64,000 nucleotides of DNA. It comes from Candidatus Obscuribacterales bacterium (GTDB taxonomy: Bacteria; Cyanobacteriota; Vampirovibrionia; Obscuribacterales; Obscuribacteraceae). A model generated the notes under the pieces. That model was not told the origin of the DNA and searched no databases. It saw nothing but the letters and a program-made list of their open reading frames with translations. Both the position numbers and the translations under genes were made by a program. Location: contig JACKCM010000003.1 of the NCBI GenBank assembly GCA_020634035.1, positions 744,001 to 808,000 on the forward strand, given 5' to 3'. Positions 25,531 through 34,100 of this stretch are shown here, in pieces. Each line of letters begins with the position of its first letter. Within the stretch, counting starts at the first letter, position 1.

Positions 25531-26160
25531 CTACCTCGACAGAAGTCCTGTATCGCTCGCTTCGAGATCTCCGTCATCGTGCAAAAGCCGCCACTGATGC
25601 TCGTCCGGCAGTTTTTCGAACTCCAATTCTGCTTCTTTCTTACGATTGAACTTCAAAAGCACCTTATATAACTTGATGCGCACTAAGATCTCAAAAGGTG
25701 GAACAGCAGATTTCAAAAGCTTTCTATAGGTCTCAACCCACTCCTCAGAGACCTGATACTCACTATAGTCTCTGAATAAAGTACTTTCAGGGTAGAGCAG
25801 CAACAGCCCTTCGAAATAGCTACTATTACCCGGATTGAAGTCCAGCGCCCTCTCATACTTCTCTTTGGCTTCGGCTTTGCGTCCTTGTTTTCGATAAAGC
25901 TCAGCCAGAGCAAAAATCGCCCCATCGTTTCTAGGATCCAGCTCAATAGCCATTTTATAAGATTCTTCCGCCTTGCCATAAAGCTCTGCCTGTTTTTTCT
26001 TTGAGATAGAAGACTTCTTCTTCTCCTGCTTCTTCTCCTTTTGCTTTTCTCTGTCTTGAACCTTCCGCGCTGCGACAGGCTCCATTACACCCCCGCTCCA
26101 CAGAACCAGCGCCATTACAAAAAATGCTACAGCTCGAAAACGAAGATGACTGAACCACAT
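25531..26160 (-). CDS. Exported TPR protein
   Basis: This 209-residue protein has a signal peptide or N-terminal anchor (about residues 10-28, ending PVAARKVQD), a very Lys/Glu-rich linker, then TPR units: AEESYKMAIELDPRNDGAIF, LAELYRKQGRKAEAKEKYE and RALDFNPGNSSYF are recognisable canonical TPR helices. A third, degenerate helical region follows. TPRs mediate protein-protein contacts; here they would act outside the cytoplasm. It is part of the string of minus-strand genes around the kinases, 9 bases before the next start, and could be a partner for the kinase-like proteins. Confidence 0.8.
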   Translation of the reverse strand: MWFSHLRFRAVAFFVMALVLWSGGVMEPVAARKVQDREKQKEKKQEKKKSSISKKKQAELYGKAEESYKMAIELDPRNDGAIFALAELYRKQGRKAEAKEKYERALDFNPGNSSYFEGLLLLYPESTLFRDYSEYQVSEEWVETYRKLLKSAVPPFEILVRIKLYKVLLKFNRKKEAELEFEKLPDEHQWRLLHDDGDLEASDTGLLSR

Positions 26161-26240
26161 GGAATCAATCTATCACAGCCCGGTTAAAATACGCATCGCC
26201 CGAACCTAGATTAATTTTGGCTGCAATGCAAAATCTCGAC

Positions 26241-27500
26241 TCAGTGCTTTGAGAGCACCATAGAAACGATCGCAATCAAAATGAATATCACCACAGCAAT
26301 CGCCGCGAGCTTGATCATCTTCTGTTTTTGGCGAGCAGCTTCGGCGGCGGCCACACGCATTTGTACGCGCCGGGGGAAAACCTGCAGACGCTCCATGAGC
26401 TTCTCTAAACTATCGAAACGGTCTTTGGGATTCTTTTCCAGACAACGTTCAATAACTTCGTCGAGGTCGCCCGGTCTGCCCCGGTCAAAATTGATATTGG
26501 AGATTCGCACCGGCAGCTCCAGAGCATGTTTATTCTTCAAAGAAAGCGCAGAATCAGAATCGAAAGGCGTCCTCGCCGTCAACAAAGAATAACCGACGCA
26601 GCCCACAGAGTACATCTCGGAGCGCTCGTCGTAGTCCATATTGCGAGCCTCGTCGCCGGACATATAATGCGCGTCGCCGGCTTCTGCGTCTTTCCACTCT
26701 TTCTTGACGGCGCTGATACCATAATCGGTTACAACAATGGATGGCTCCGAATTCATATCATCCAGAAAAATGACATTGCCAGGCTTCAAGCTGCGATGCA
26801 GCAGACTGTCCTTCTTAGAGTAAACAAGCGCTTCCAACAAACCGACCAGAATCTTCACGGCCACATCGTGACTGGGCACCCCCTCCATGGCGAAGTATTG
26901 ATCGAGAGAGAATCCGTCTTTATACTCCGTCACCAGATATGGTATCTTGCCGTTCAGCACTCCTTTGTCGACAACCTTGGCGATATTGGTGTGGCTCAAC
27001 TGAGAAATCTTGCGTGCTTCCTGCTCGAAGGTCGGCAACATATGGACAGGAACGTTCTTGAAACACTTGACCGCCACCCGGCGCCCACTTTGTTTATCTC
27101 GACAGAGCAAGGTATCGGCTTTGGCGCTTTGACCAAGAATGCCCAGCGGCATATAGCGCTCGACAGGAAAGTCCTGGGGATTAATAGAACAGAGAGAAAG
27201 ATCCATCTCTGCCACATCACCGGCTTCTCCCGGCTTTGCCACCGCGGGGATTTTAGCTGGCTCCGGCGAAGGGCAGGCACAAAGAAAGGCGCGCTCGAAC
27301 TTTGCATCGGTCTTGCCGTCGGCGTGCACCGGAATCTTTTTGCGGCACTTCATGCACCACTCTAGCGCAAACTGGGCATTCGGTGCATATGTATGCTGGC
27401 ACCGGCAGACAGATATCCACTGAGACTTTGGCGGAGCGCCCTCCTCGGCCTTCGGTCGCAGACAGACTTCGCAAGATAACTCGGTGGTAACGTTTTCCAT
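26241..27500 (-). CDS. Zinc-ribbon Ser/Thr kinase homologue lacking the catalytic Asp (pseudokinase)
   Basis: The protein has 419 residues. Residues 1-80 carry Cys pairs (C10xxC13, C32xC34, C49xxC52, C74xC76) that look like a zinc ribbon. A kinase domain follows (about 115-375) with the beta3 Lys145 in VAVKCFKN and HRSLKPGN at 235-242, where the catalytic Asp of HRD is Ser (AGC codon), and DYG at 259-261. The C-terminus is one membrane helix (AAIAVVIFILIAIVSMV). With the catalytic base missing but Lys and DYG Asp kept, it probably binds ATP but phosphorylates poorly or not at all. It may scaffold or regulate the neighbouring kinases. Confidence 0.85.
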   Translation of the reverse strand: MENVTTELSCEVCLRPKAEEGAPPKSQWISVCRCQHTYAPNAQFALEWCMKCRKKIPVHADGKTDAKFERAFLCACPSPEPAKIPAVAKPGEAGDVAEMDLSLCSINPQDFPVERYMPLGILGQSAKADTLLCRDKQSGRRVAVKCFKNVPVHMLPTFEQEARKISQLSHTNIAKVVDKGVLNGKIPYLVTEYKDGFSLDQYFAMEGVPSHDVAVKILVGLLEALVYSKKDSLLHRSLKPGNVIFLDDMNSEPSIVVTDYGISAVKKEWKDAEAGDAHYMSGDEARNMDYDERSEMYSVGCVGYSLLTARTPFDSDSALSLKNKHALELPVRISNINFDRGRPGDLDEVIERCLEKNPKDRFDSLEKLMERLQVFPRRVQMRVAAAEAARQKQKMIKLAAIAVVIFILIAIVSMVLSKH

Positions 27501-27724
27501 GGCTGAACTTTCAAAGATATATCTTCGGGATATCGCGCCGCAGCGCTGGTGCTATTTTAGTTCTTCTCGCCCAAAATGCGAAATCTATTGCCGCATTTAT
27601 ACGCCCCTCCCGATTCGTCACATGCTGTTCTGTGCAAATCCACAGTGATCGCTTCGGCTTCCTGCCATATTATCGAAAGTCCTCGAGGTTTGCCTAGCCC
27701 AAACAAAACGGACTTAAGAATGCC

Positions 27725-28669
27725 ATGCAAAACCTGATTAGAACTCAAACACCGGAAGAAAGAGCGGTGTATCTAAAAGACTGCCTTGAAAAAATCGAGA
27801 AGCTGCTTCCCTTATTGGAAGAAGCTGAGGATACTTATAATGCCGTGCGCATAGCAGAGAACAATGTGACCCAGGAAGCGATGAAGCTGATTGATCTACT
27901 GGAGGCACGCGCTAGCCGCTCTGGAGTACGTGGGCAGATTCAAAACGTCAAGAAAAATCACCATGACATTTTCAGCCATTCAGCAAAACTGGAACAAAAG
28001 GTCCTCCAGCTTAACTCAATCTCTAGAAAGATCGGTCTGGACCCAATGCAATTGCGCGGGTGTCAAAAATCATACAAGCAAGAGCTGGACAATATCCTGT
28101 ATCTATTTCCGAAGGACCGAGAAGGCGCTCCCCTGGCAAAGAAATCGTCGCCTAACGATCCTGGAGAATTGCGCTCTGGTATCAGCAATAGTTACAACGA
28201 AAAGAACTTCTGGGGCGCGTTCGACAAGGATCTCAATGCAGCAAGAAAATCGGTGCTTATTGTCAGCCCTTTTCTTTATCCTAATCGCACCGAACAGTTC
28301 CTAGATGTCTTCAAAGAGTTGCTAGGCAAAGGGACCAAAGTACAGATATACACCCGCTGCCTTCATGAAAAGAAAGAAGGCAACGACAAAGATAAGGAGA
28401 GCATCCAACTCTCTAAGGATGCGTACAACATGCTTGAAGAGACCGGGGTTGAACTCATTTGCTACCACAAATGCCATCAGAAAGTTGCGATTATCGACGA
28501 GACGCTCACCTGGGAAGGAAGCCTCAATATACTCAGCCACAGCCCTAATGAAAAAACCTCAACAGAACAAATGCGCCGCTTCCAAGACCGGGAGGTCGCG
28601 AAGGACTCTTTGACAAACTTGAGATTAGAACTAAGCGGCTGCAAGGCAGGTAAGCCGAAGCATAAATAA
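27725..28669 (+). CDS. PLD-like (phospholipase D superfamily) protein with coiled-coil N-terminus
   Basis: This 314-residue protein has a helical, probably coiled-coil N-terminal half (1-130) and a single C-terminal PLDc_2-type domain: KSVLIVSPFLYPN, then HQKVAIID with His251, Lys253 and Asp258, followed by GSLNIL (Ser266, Asn268). One HKD motif per chain means a homodimer would be needed for an active site, as in bacterial nucleases such as Nuc and BfiI. Relatives occur in mobile and defence loci, often attached to helicases. It lies 125 bases upstream of an MqsA-like gene on the same strand. Nuclease activity is likely by family, unproven here. Confidence 0.75.
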   Translation: MQNLIRTQTPEERAVYLKDCLEKIEKLLPLLEEAEDTYNAVRIAENNVTQEAMKLIDLLEARASRSGVRGQIQNVKKNHHDIFSHSAKLEQKVLQLNSISRKIGLDPMQLRGCQKSYKQELDNILYLFPKDREGAPLAKKSSPNDPGELRSGISNSYNEKNFWGAFDKDLNAARKSVLIVSPFLYPNRTEQFLDVFKELLGKGTKVQIYTRCLHEKKEGNDKDKESIQLSKDAYNMLEETGVELICYHKCHQKVAIIDETLTWEGSLNILSHSPNEKTSTEQMRRFQDREVAKDSLTNLRLELSGCKAGKPKHK

Positions 28670-28794
28670 AGCGACTTCCGCAATTAACCTACTTGCCAAC
28701 TATAACCATTTAAGTTATTTTGAAAGGAGGGAAGATTTCTATAGCTCTCTGTAGTCGACCGAGTTCTAATAGTTTCATTCAAGGCAAAGTAGCT

Positions 28795-29262
28795 ATGAAG
28801 TGCATATCCTGTGGCAAAGCAAAAATGATTCGCGAAACGCGCGATCTTCAATACACCTATAAAGGTCACTCAAAAACCATTAAATCGGTGACTGGAGAAT
28901 TTTGTCCTAGCTGCGGTGAGTCCATTCACGACGAAGAGGAAGCGAGCAGAATCAGCGCTATCATGCTGAGCTTCAACAAGGAAGTAAACAAATCGAACTT
29001 AGATACAGATTTCATCGGCAAAACCAGAAAGAAGTTGAAGCTCGGACAGAAAGAGGCAGCAGAAATCTTTGGTGGAGGCGCAAACGCTTTTTCCCGATAT
29101 GAAAATGGGAAAGTTCAACCACCCCTTTCGCTGATTCAACTGTTCAAAATTCTAGATAATCACCCAGAACTCCTCGATGAAATCAGACCTCAACCTTCGA
29201 AGAACAAAGAGAAACGACCAAACAGGAAAATAAAATTCGGCAAGTTGACATCGGCTTCTTAA
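28795..29262 (+). CDS. MqsA/YgiT-like antitoxin or regulator (Zn-binding plus HTH)
   Basis: With the ATG at 28795 the protein has 155 residues. Residues 1-45 hold two CxxC knuckles (MKCISCGKAK and FCPSCGES) as in the zinc-binding half of MqsA. Residues 80-140 form an Xre-type HTH with GQKEAAEIFGGGANAFSRYENG, the family's DNA-recognition helix. MqsA binds the MqsR RNase and represses mqsRA. No MqsR-like gene precedes it; the nearest partner is the PLD-like gene. A strong AAAGGAGG lies at 28722-28729 with no ATG, GTG or TTG close behind, which may indicate a leader. Confidence 0.82.
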   Translation: MKCISCGKAKMIRETRDLQYTYKGHSKTIKSVTGEFCPSCGESIHDEEEASRISAIMLSFNKEVNKSNLDTDFIGKTRKKLKLGQKEAAEIFGGGANAFSRYENGKVQPPLSLIQLFKILDNHPELLDEIRPQPSKNKEKRPNRKIKFGKLTSAS

Positions 29263-29287
29263 GCAAGCACCAGAGAAACTCTTGGTG

Positions 29288-29410
29288 CTACGCCAATTCG
29301 GTATACCGCCGCTGAACTCCAAGAGACTCTGCTTTCTGGCGATCTACTAAAGCCTTGTCTTTATCTTCGACCACCAGGACTCGGCGGACTGCTATGCCTC
29401 GACTATGCAA
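29288..29410 (-). pseudogene. Short open frame, possible gene remnant
   Basis: A TTG-started 40-codon frame with coding-like composition encodes VRRVLVVEDKDKALVDRQK and then KAESLGVQRRYTELA before its stop at 29288. It has no clear binding site. It sits between an MqsA-like gene and the membrane protein gene at 29446. It may be the degraded 3' end of a once longer gene, or noise. Confidence 0.25.
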
Positions 29411-29445
29411 AGATGACGCGGGATGAATTCAAGGAACCTGGGCGT

Positions 29446-30039
29446 TCATGGCTTGAAACCGATGAGCAGCCGGTTGGCCAGCTCTAGCTCTCCTGATTCA
29501 ACTAGACTATTAACTAAATAATCAGCCTCCTCCGTACTCATGTTGGCAAAACTCTGCAGATCATCCATCGTATAGTCATGGCTGAGCAAATACTGCTGAG
29601 CCCTTCCACTTACACCAAGAAAAGTCAGCCAGATTCCCAGTAAAGCCAAAAGTGTTCCGCTGAATGCATAGTTACTCGTCTTTGCTCCGCCAACCATAAT
29701 CCATAACAAAGCTGCCACTATCATCGGTATAAGGACAAAAACAGCAATGCAAGCGAACACCTTTTTCCGCGAACGAAAGCGGCGAGGCAAAGAACGTTTG
29801 CCACAGTCGCATTTTCTGGAACTACGAAAGAGGATCAGTCCAAAAACAACCAACATGATAAAAGAACAAAGATTTGAAAAGAGCTGCAAATCAAACATCA
29901 CGCAAAACTGAGAGATGCCTCCGGCAATGAAGATAAGGCCCCAAAGAAATAGCTCTCTACCAACATGGATACCCATGCTATGCATAGTTGCCAATCCCAT
30001 GGCTCTATTCAGTCTTGCTAGCTTACTAGCCTTAAACAA
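29446..30039 (-). CDS. Four-helix membrane protein of unknown function
   Basis: This 197-residue protein has hydrophobic segments at about 28-47, 52-70, 93-114 and 122-143. A basic Cys-containing loop (RKCDCGKRSLPRRFRSRKK) between helices 2 and 3 faces the cytoplasm by the positive-inside rule. A soluble tail contains DYTMDDLQSFANMSTEEADY and LVESGELELANRL, which look like short helices. I recognise no family. Several in-frame ATGs (residues 1, 14, 19 and 22) make the exact start uncertain. It stands on its own transcript or follows the HEXXH protein gene upstream. Confidence 0.7.
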   Translation of the reverse strand: MFKASKLARLNRAMGLATMHSMGIHVGRELFLWGLIFIAGGISQFCVMFDLQLFSNLCSFIMLVVFGLILFRSSRKCDCGKRSLPRRFRSRKKVFACIAVFVLIPMIVAALLWIMVGGAKTSNYAFSGTLLALLGIWLTFLGVSGRAQQYLLSHDYTMDDLQSFANMSTEEADYLVNSLVESGELELANRLLIGFKP

Positions 30040-30094
30040 AGTCCTTCAAATTCCTAGAAAGAAAGTTCAAACCGCATTCGACACCAAATAGAAC

Positions 30095-31651
30095 TTACTC
30101 CTTCTTCAACATTTGATCAACCAGCCCTTGAGAATGCCTGGCTTCTCGCTCCCAACTCCAGCTCTGATAAATAGGATGCATCTCTTGTTCCTTGAAGAAA
30201 CTATCCATTGCAATGTTATCGAGCGCCCGGGCAAGGTCTCCTTTGCGCATCATCTCCGTCTTTTCATCCCAGGGCTCCAGGCTGCCATCATGAGCGAACG
30301 AAACTTGTCCTTTGAGTCTATCCATGTGCGGGCTATTCAAAATGGCGGCATGCGCCGGAGAATCTGGCGCCTTGGCAAAGATAGCTCCCAGCATCTGATG
30401 AGACAGCATATCTTCCGGACTGGCTCTATGCAACTGGTCAACACCGTCCGGCAGATGCTGCCGCAATGCACTGGCTATTTGAAAATCTTTGAATTCACCA
30501 GAATAATCGAATCGGTCATCCATTGCTTGGTTTCCACGATGCATTTCAGCCTCTGACAATGGTCTACCGGCTGGGTTAATAGTCCCCCGGAAGCCTCCAC
30601 CATTGGCACCCGCCAGCTCCTGCCTGACCAGCTCATCGCCAAAAGTAAGCTGCCCGACTTTCTGCTGATGAGCCAGAGTGGCAAGGACATTCTGATCATG
30701 ATGGGTAGACTCATGGGCAGCCACACCAGCTATTTTCGGATCTCCTGCAGCTATCATATCTCGGTTCAACTGGATGTGCCCTCTTGAAGGATGGTAATTA
30801 CCACCGTTGCTTGACTCAAGAGGTTCCGCAGACACCGTCACCGGCGGCAAGCTTCGCTCCGCCAAAGATCTGTTTAAGGCTTGCGAAATCATGCCGGTGC
30901 GACGCTCAACAAGGTCATCCGTGCTGCCGCTCTGGTCCTGCCACTCTGCACTACCGAGCGGTCCTTGCAAATGCTTGCCATAAGACTGCGCGTCAGAATA
31001 AAGCTGAGATGCCGTATTCTGAGATAGCGGCGGAAGGTCGCTGACGTCGCGATAGGGTTTGCCTGTATCCGAGGCGTATATCCTGCCGGAACTGTCGCCT
31101 TCGGCAGCCAAACCAGAAGAGGATGCTAGCACAGAGCCACCATATAGATTCTCGGTACCAGCTTTGCTCAAGCCTTGATCGAGCTGCAACTGCATCTGTC
31201 GGTCACGCTCTCCTGAATCCATACCAGAGACCGAAGCATCTGCGCCGACAACATCGTTGCCGGTATCATATCTACTCTTCACCTTGGCGCTCTCTAGCGG
31301 TGCCTCGCCGTCGACCGGGTCTCTATCTTTTGCATCTGATACGGAGTCAGTGCCATGGATGCGGTATTGCCCTTCTTCGTCTCTAGACTCGCTGCGCTCA
31401 CCTGTCAGGTCGCGAGAGGCTGAGGCCAGCTGGTCGCTATTGGAGCGCGGATTGATACCATCATCGACTCCGTCCAGACTCAAGTCCGGAATATGCCTGG
31501 AAGCCGTATCTTCTCTACCAGAGTGAATCTCCGCAAGCCTGGAGCCACCGACCTGGCTATCAACACTCGTATTCTGGATGCCTTCGGACGCGCGGTCACC
31601 TCTATTAGTAGAGGTGTTTTCGACTTCTCTTATGTTATTGCGCTCGGACAT
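30095..31651 (-). CDS. Acidic/Ser-rich protein with HEXXH metallopeptidase-like motif
   Basis: I favour the ATG at 31651 (MSERNNIREVENTSTN); an upstream ATG at 31675 is possible and neither has a strong binding site. There is no signal peptide. The first ~270 residues are Ser/Asp/Gly-rich and low-complexity, probably disordered. The C-terminal half is globular and contains GVAAHESTHHDQNV, an HEXXH that looks like the DUF4157-type zinc peptidase motif in which His-Glu is followed by Thr-His. That would make it a zinc metallopeptidase, perhaps part of an exported toxin or processing factor. A third ligand is not obvious, so activity is uncertain. Confidence 0.7.
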   Translation of the reverse strand: MSERNNIREVENTSTNRGDRASEGIQNTSVDSQVGGSRLAEIHSGREDTASRHIPDLSLDGVDDGINPRSNSDQLASASRDLTGERSESRDEEGQYRIHGTDSVSDAKDRDPVDGEAPLESAKVKSRYDTGNDVVGADASVSGMDSGERDRQMQLQLDQGLSKAGTENLYGGSVLASSSGLAAEGDSSGRIYASDTGKPYRDVSDLPPLSQNTASQLYSDAQSYGKHLQGPLGSAEWQDQSGSTDDLVERRTGMISQALNRSLAERSLPPVTVSAEPLESSNGGNYHPSRGHIQLNRDMIAAGDPKIAGVAAHESTHHDQNVLATLAHQQKVGQLTFGDELVRQELAGANGGGFRGTINPAGRPLSEAEMHRGNQAMDDRFDYSGEFKDFQIASALRQHLPDGVDQLHRASPEDMLSHQMLGAIFAKAPDSPAHAAILNSPHMDRLKGQVSFAHDGSLEPWDEKTEMMRKGDLARALDNIAMDSFFKEQEMHPIYQSWSWEREARHSQGLVDQMLKKE

Positions 31652-31835
31652 AGCATCAAGCCCGCAAAGGAACATGCCACAGAATCGCTAAGATTCGGAG
31701 ACTCGAAATGTTAGTAAAGACTTCTGGTCACTTTATAATATATAGCCCCCCAGTGACTGCATCGTGACGGGTGGACGCCTCCAAGTATCAAAGTTGGAGC
31801 GATACAAAACACTCGACATACGGCTTACCCACAAG

Positions 31836-32048
31836 CTAATTAGACCTGGCATCCAGCATTTCTCTTGTGACAGTATCGGCGTGCTTTTGCATAGAATCGT
31901 GTGCCGGATCATCATAGATTGTTGTTCGTCCTAGATTCGTACAAAAGCGAACCAATCTTTCTCGATACCCAGAATCCGCCAGAAAAATTGAAAGCACAAT
32001 CACCACTACCAGCAGTGCGGCACAAATTAAAGCTTTGGAATTATGCAT
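31836..32048 (-). CDS. Small single-pass membrane protein
   Basis: This 70-residue protein has a hydrophobic N-terminal segment (ALICAALLVVVIVLSIFLA) and a charged C-terminal tail rich in Arg and Asp. It starts inside the end of the upstream gene, overlapping it by 22 bases in another frame, so translational coupling is likely. No family is recognisable. The frame could be non-coding, but the sharp hydrophobic-then-charged pattern favours a real small membrane protein. Confidence 0.5.
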   Translation of the reverse strand: MHNSKALICAALLVVVIVLSIFLADSGYRERLVRFCTNLGRTTIYDDPAHDSMQKHADTVTREMLDARSN

Positions 32049-32572
32049 GATTTCCCATTGATCATTATTCGCTGAGCTTCTCCTCGCTCTATCAAATAGT
32101 TATCCGATTCTTCCTCAGTCGGAGTATTTTTCGCAATGTCAACTGTAATACCGCACTTACTAAAAACTTTCGGCAATAGTCCGGTAGGAAATACAAAGAA
32201 AGCAGACTTCGGATTTTTTCTGATATCTTGCGACGACAAAAAGTGAGTCACTACGCAATACTTCTTCTCTCGCAGGGATAGTCTCACAGCGCCAGAAAGC
32301 TTTCCAGCGCTCGCACCTTTTACCTCCACCCAAGCGTACAACTTAGGATAAGAGACACCGACCTGAGATGGAATATCTCGTAGCAACTGGTAATCTAAAT
32401 CAGTAGCAGAGTAGTTTTTCTTGAAATACTCTACCAAGCCTTGCTTTATCACAGAATGAAGCTTTTCATGTTCTGGCATATTGGCCCCAACATGGGAATT
32501 GATAGGATTAGCCAGAGCTGCCGTAAGGTGGAGACTGGCTATAACCAAGAAGACAACCACCAAGTTTTTCAT
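32027..32572 (-). CDS. Exported protein of unknown function
   Basis: The protein has 181 residues with a signal peptide (MKNLVVVFLVIASLHLTAAL, cut near ALANP). The mature part has alternating strands, including LYAWVEVKGASAGKLSGAVR and KYCVVTHFLSS, and two Cys residues, all consistent with a small beta-rich periplasmic domain. I recognise no family. It overlaps the upstream TPR gene by 4 bases (ATGA-type) and the downstream small membrane gene by 22, so these three form one operon. Confidence 0.65.
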   Translation of the reverse strand: MKNLVVVFLVIASLHLTAALANPINSHVGANMPEHEKLHSVIKQGLVEYFKKNYSATDLDYQLLRDIPSQVGVSYPKLYAWVEVKGASAGKLSGAVRLSLREKKYCVVTHFLSSQDIRKNPKSAFFVFPTGLLPKVFSKCGITVDIAKNTPTEEESDNYLIERGEAQRIMINGKSCIIPKL

Positions 32573-33312
32573 GGAACCGGCTCCAGCTTCATTTTAGCGG
32601 ATGCGAAATGGACCTCCGGATTACCTGCCAAAAGCCCACTATACTGAAGATGCTGCTTCAAAAAACCGAAATGGATACCATAGTCAACGGCACAGCTTGG
32701 ATTAAGGCTGAGGGCCTTATTGTAGTCTTCTAAAGCCTTGTGATACTGTTTTAGGGAACAAAACTCTCCTCCACGGAATACATAGCACCAGGCATTTGAA
32801 GGGTCAAGCTTAATCGAATAGTTCAAACTTCTCACCGCTTTGTCATGCTCTCCTAGATTATTGAAGGCAAGAGCCTCAACTCCGTAAGTTTCAGGCTCAT
32901 CAGGATTCTGCCTGACAAGCTGTTGCACCGTTTTTAGTGCCATCTCTACTTCATTAGATCCCAAATACGCAATCATCAGATACTCATATGCGTCTGTTCT
33001 ACCGGGAGATCTATCAATGACGAACGAGCATAATTCGATGATCTTTTCATTATCCGGAGCGTTCGCAACGTGAAATCGATAGAGTTGCTTACAGCTGAAC
33101 AGAGCTTGCCTATCATCAGGGTTTAGTTTAATTGCTTTTCTCAAATAAACTGCGGCTTCATCAAATCTCTTCTCGCGTGCCAAGAAATAGCCCTGTTCGG
33201 CATACTGCTCCGAGGTAAAACTGCCAAAGAGATAGGGACTGCGGACTCCCATATAAACCCCGAAGCATATAGATATAATAATCAGGATAAAGGCGGCCTT
33301 CATTCTATTCAT
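32569..33312 (-). CDS. Membrane-anchored TPR protein
   Basis: The protein has 247 residues: an N-terminal membrane segment (about residues 5-22), then TPR units spanning most of the rest. Clear ones are AEQGYFLAREKRFDEAAVYL, RKAIKLNPDDRQALF, AVRSLNYSIKLDPSNAWCYV and HKALEDYNKALSLNP. About five repeats are visible, and the phase is regular. It would present a TPR superhelix outside the cytoplasm to bind partner proteins. It heads the three-gene operon with the exported protein and the small membrane protein. Confidence 0.82.
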   Translation of the reverse strand: MNRMKAAFILIIISICFGVYMGVRSPYLFGSFTSEQYAEQGYFLAREKRFDEAAVYLRKAIKLNPDDRQALFSCKQLYRFHVANAPDNEKIIELCSFVIDRSPGRTDAYEYLMIAYLGSNEVEMALKTVQQLVRQNPDEPETYGVEALAFNNLGEHDKAVRSLNYSIKLDPSNAWCYVFRGGEFCSLKQYHKALEDYNKALSLNPSCAVDYGIHFGFLKQHLQYSGLLAGNPEVHFASAKMKLEPVP

Positions 33313-33430
33313 TGTAGAACAAGGAAGGCTAGCCGCAAAGGGTGAAATTACCCTAGCCCAGTGACTAAGCCAAGAAGAACTATGAATAATCGAACAAACG
33401 GGCTAGCCTCATTTAGAGGTCACAAATATT

Positions 33431-34033
33431 CTAACTTTCCGTTTTAACAACACCAGCAATTTCGTAGAGCCCCTCTGCCAGGTCTTTGACGAAACTGTTT
33501 TCACCGCCCTGTTGGTAATACCAGGCAGAGATTCGCCCACTTCTTTTGCCCTCTACGAACCAGCTCTTACCACCAGTAGAAGCTTCTCTGTCGGATGGTC
33601 TGACGAATCGCTTCGACCAATACTCACTCTCTACCAGTAGCTTTGAAATCGCCAATGACTCAGCTTTCTCCAGACGAAATTTCCTTTTCTCAAGAAATCT
33701 GCCATTCTTAGGAGTCCCGTTATACGATAACAACTTCACCTGGACAGAGTCAGGATTGCTCAGATCAAACTCTAGAAAACGGGTAATTCTATGGTAGCCT
33801 TCAAAATACCAGACACGCACTACTGGATCCTCACTACAGCTTTCGAGAGCGTGAAAGTCGAACAGATCACTCCAAAAATATTGCTGCCAATTAGATATAT
33901 TCCGATTCGAATCAGATTCTTTACCGCTGGACCATCCAGTTTGATCTGCAGCAATCAAACTGCAGCTAGACAGGAACGCCAGACAGAGTATGCTTGTCAC
34001 CACAGAAATCCAAAAACAAAAATAGTGCTTCAT
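33431..34033 (-). CDS. Predicted lipoprotein of unknown function
   Basis: This protein has 200 residues with a lipobox: the hydrophobic core TSILCLAFLSSC ends in Leu-Ser-Ser-Cys, so the +1 Cys is about residue 24 and would be lipidated. Mature residues are Trp/Tyr-rich and polar, and mixed strands such as VVRVWYFEGYHRITRFLEFD suggest a beta-rich domain. Residue +2 after the Cys is Ser, which in Gram-negative sorting favours the outer membrane. No family identified. It is flanked by an antitoxin-like gene and the TPR operon on the same strand, with ample gaps, so likely its own transcript. Confidence 0.7.
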   Translation of the reverse strand: MKHYFCFWISVVTSILCLAFLSSCSLIAADQTGWSSGKESDSNRNISNWQQYFWSDLFDFHALESCSEDPVVRVWYFEGYHRITRFLEFDLSNPDSVQVKLLSYNGTPKNGRFLEKRKFRLEKAESLAISKLLVESEYWSKRFVRPSDREASTGGKSWFVEGKRSGRISAWYYQQGGENSFVKDLAEGLYEIAGVVKTES

Positions 34034-34100
34034 TAGGTGTTTTCAGGCAGCCAGAGTAAACACAATATGACATTCCTTCTGTATTGAAGTCCGCTAAACT

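Noticed and set aside
26526..27365. 279-codon open frame opposite the pseudokinase gene
   Set aside because: It is His-rich and lacks any motif; the minus-strand kinase fold is well supported.
27557..27748. Small minus-strand open frame upstream of the PLD-like gene
   Set aside because: It overlaps the PLD gene start, has no binding site and no recognisable features.
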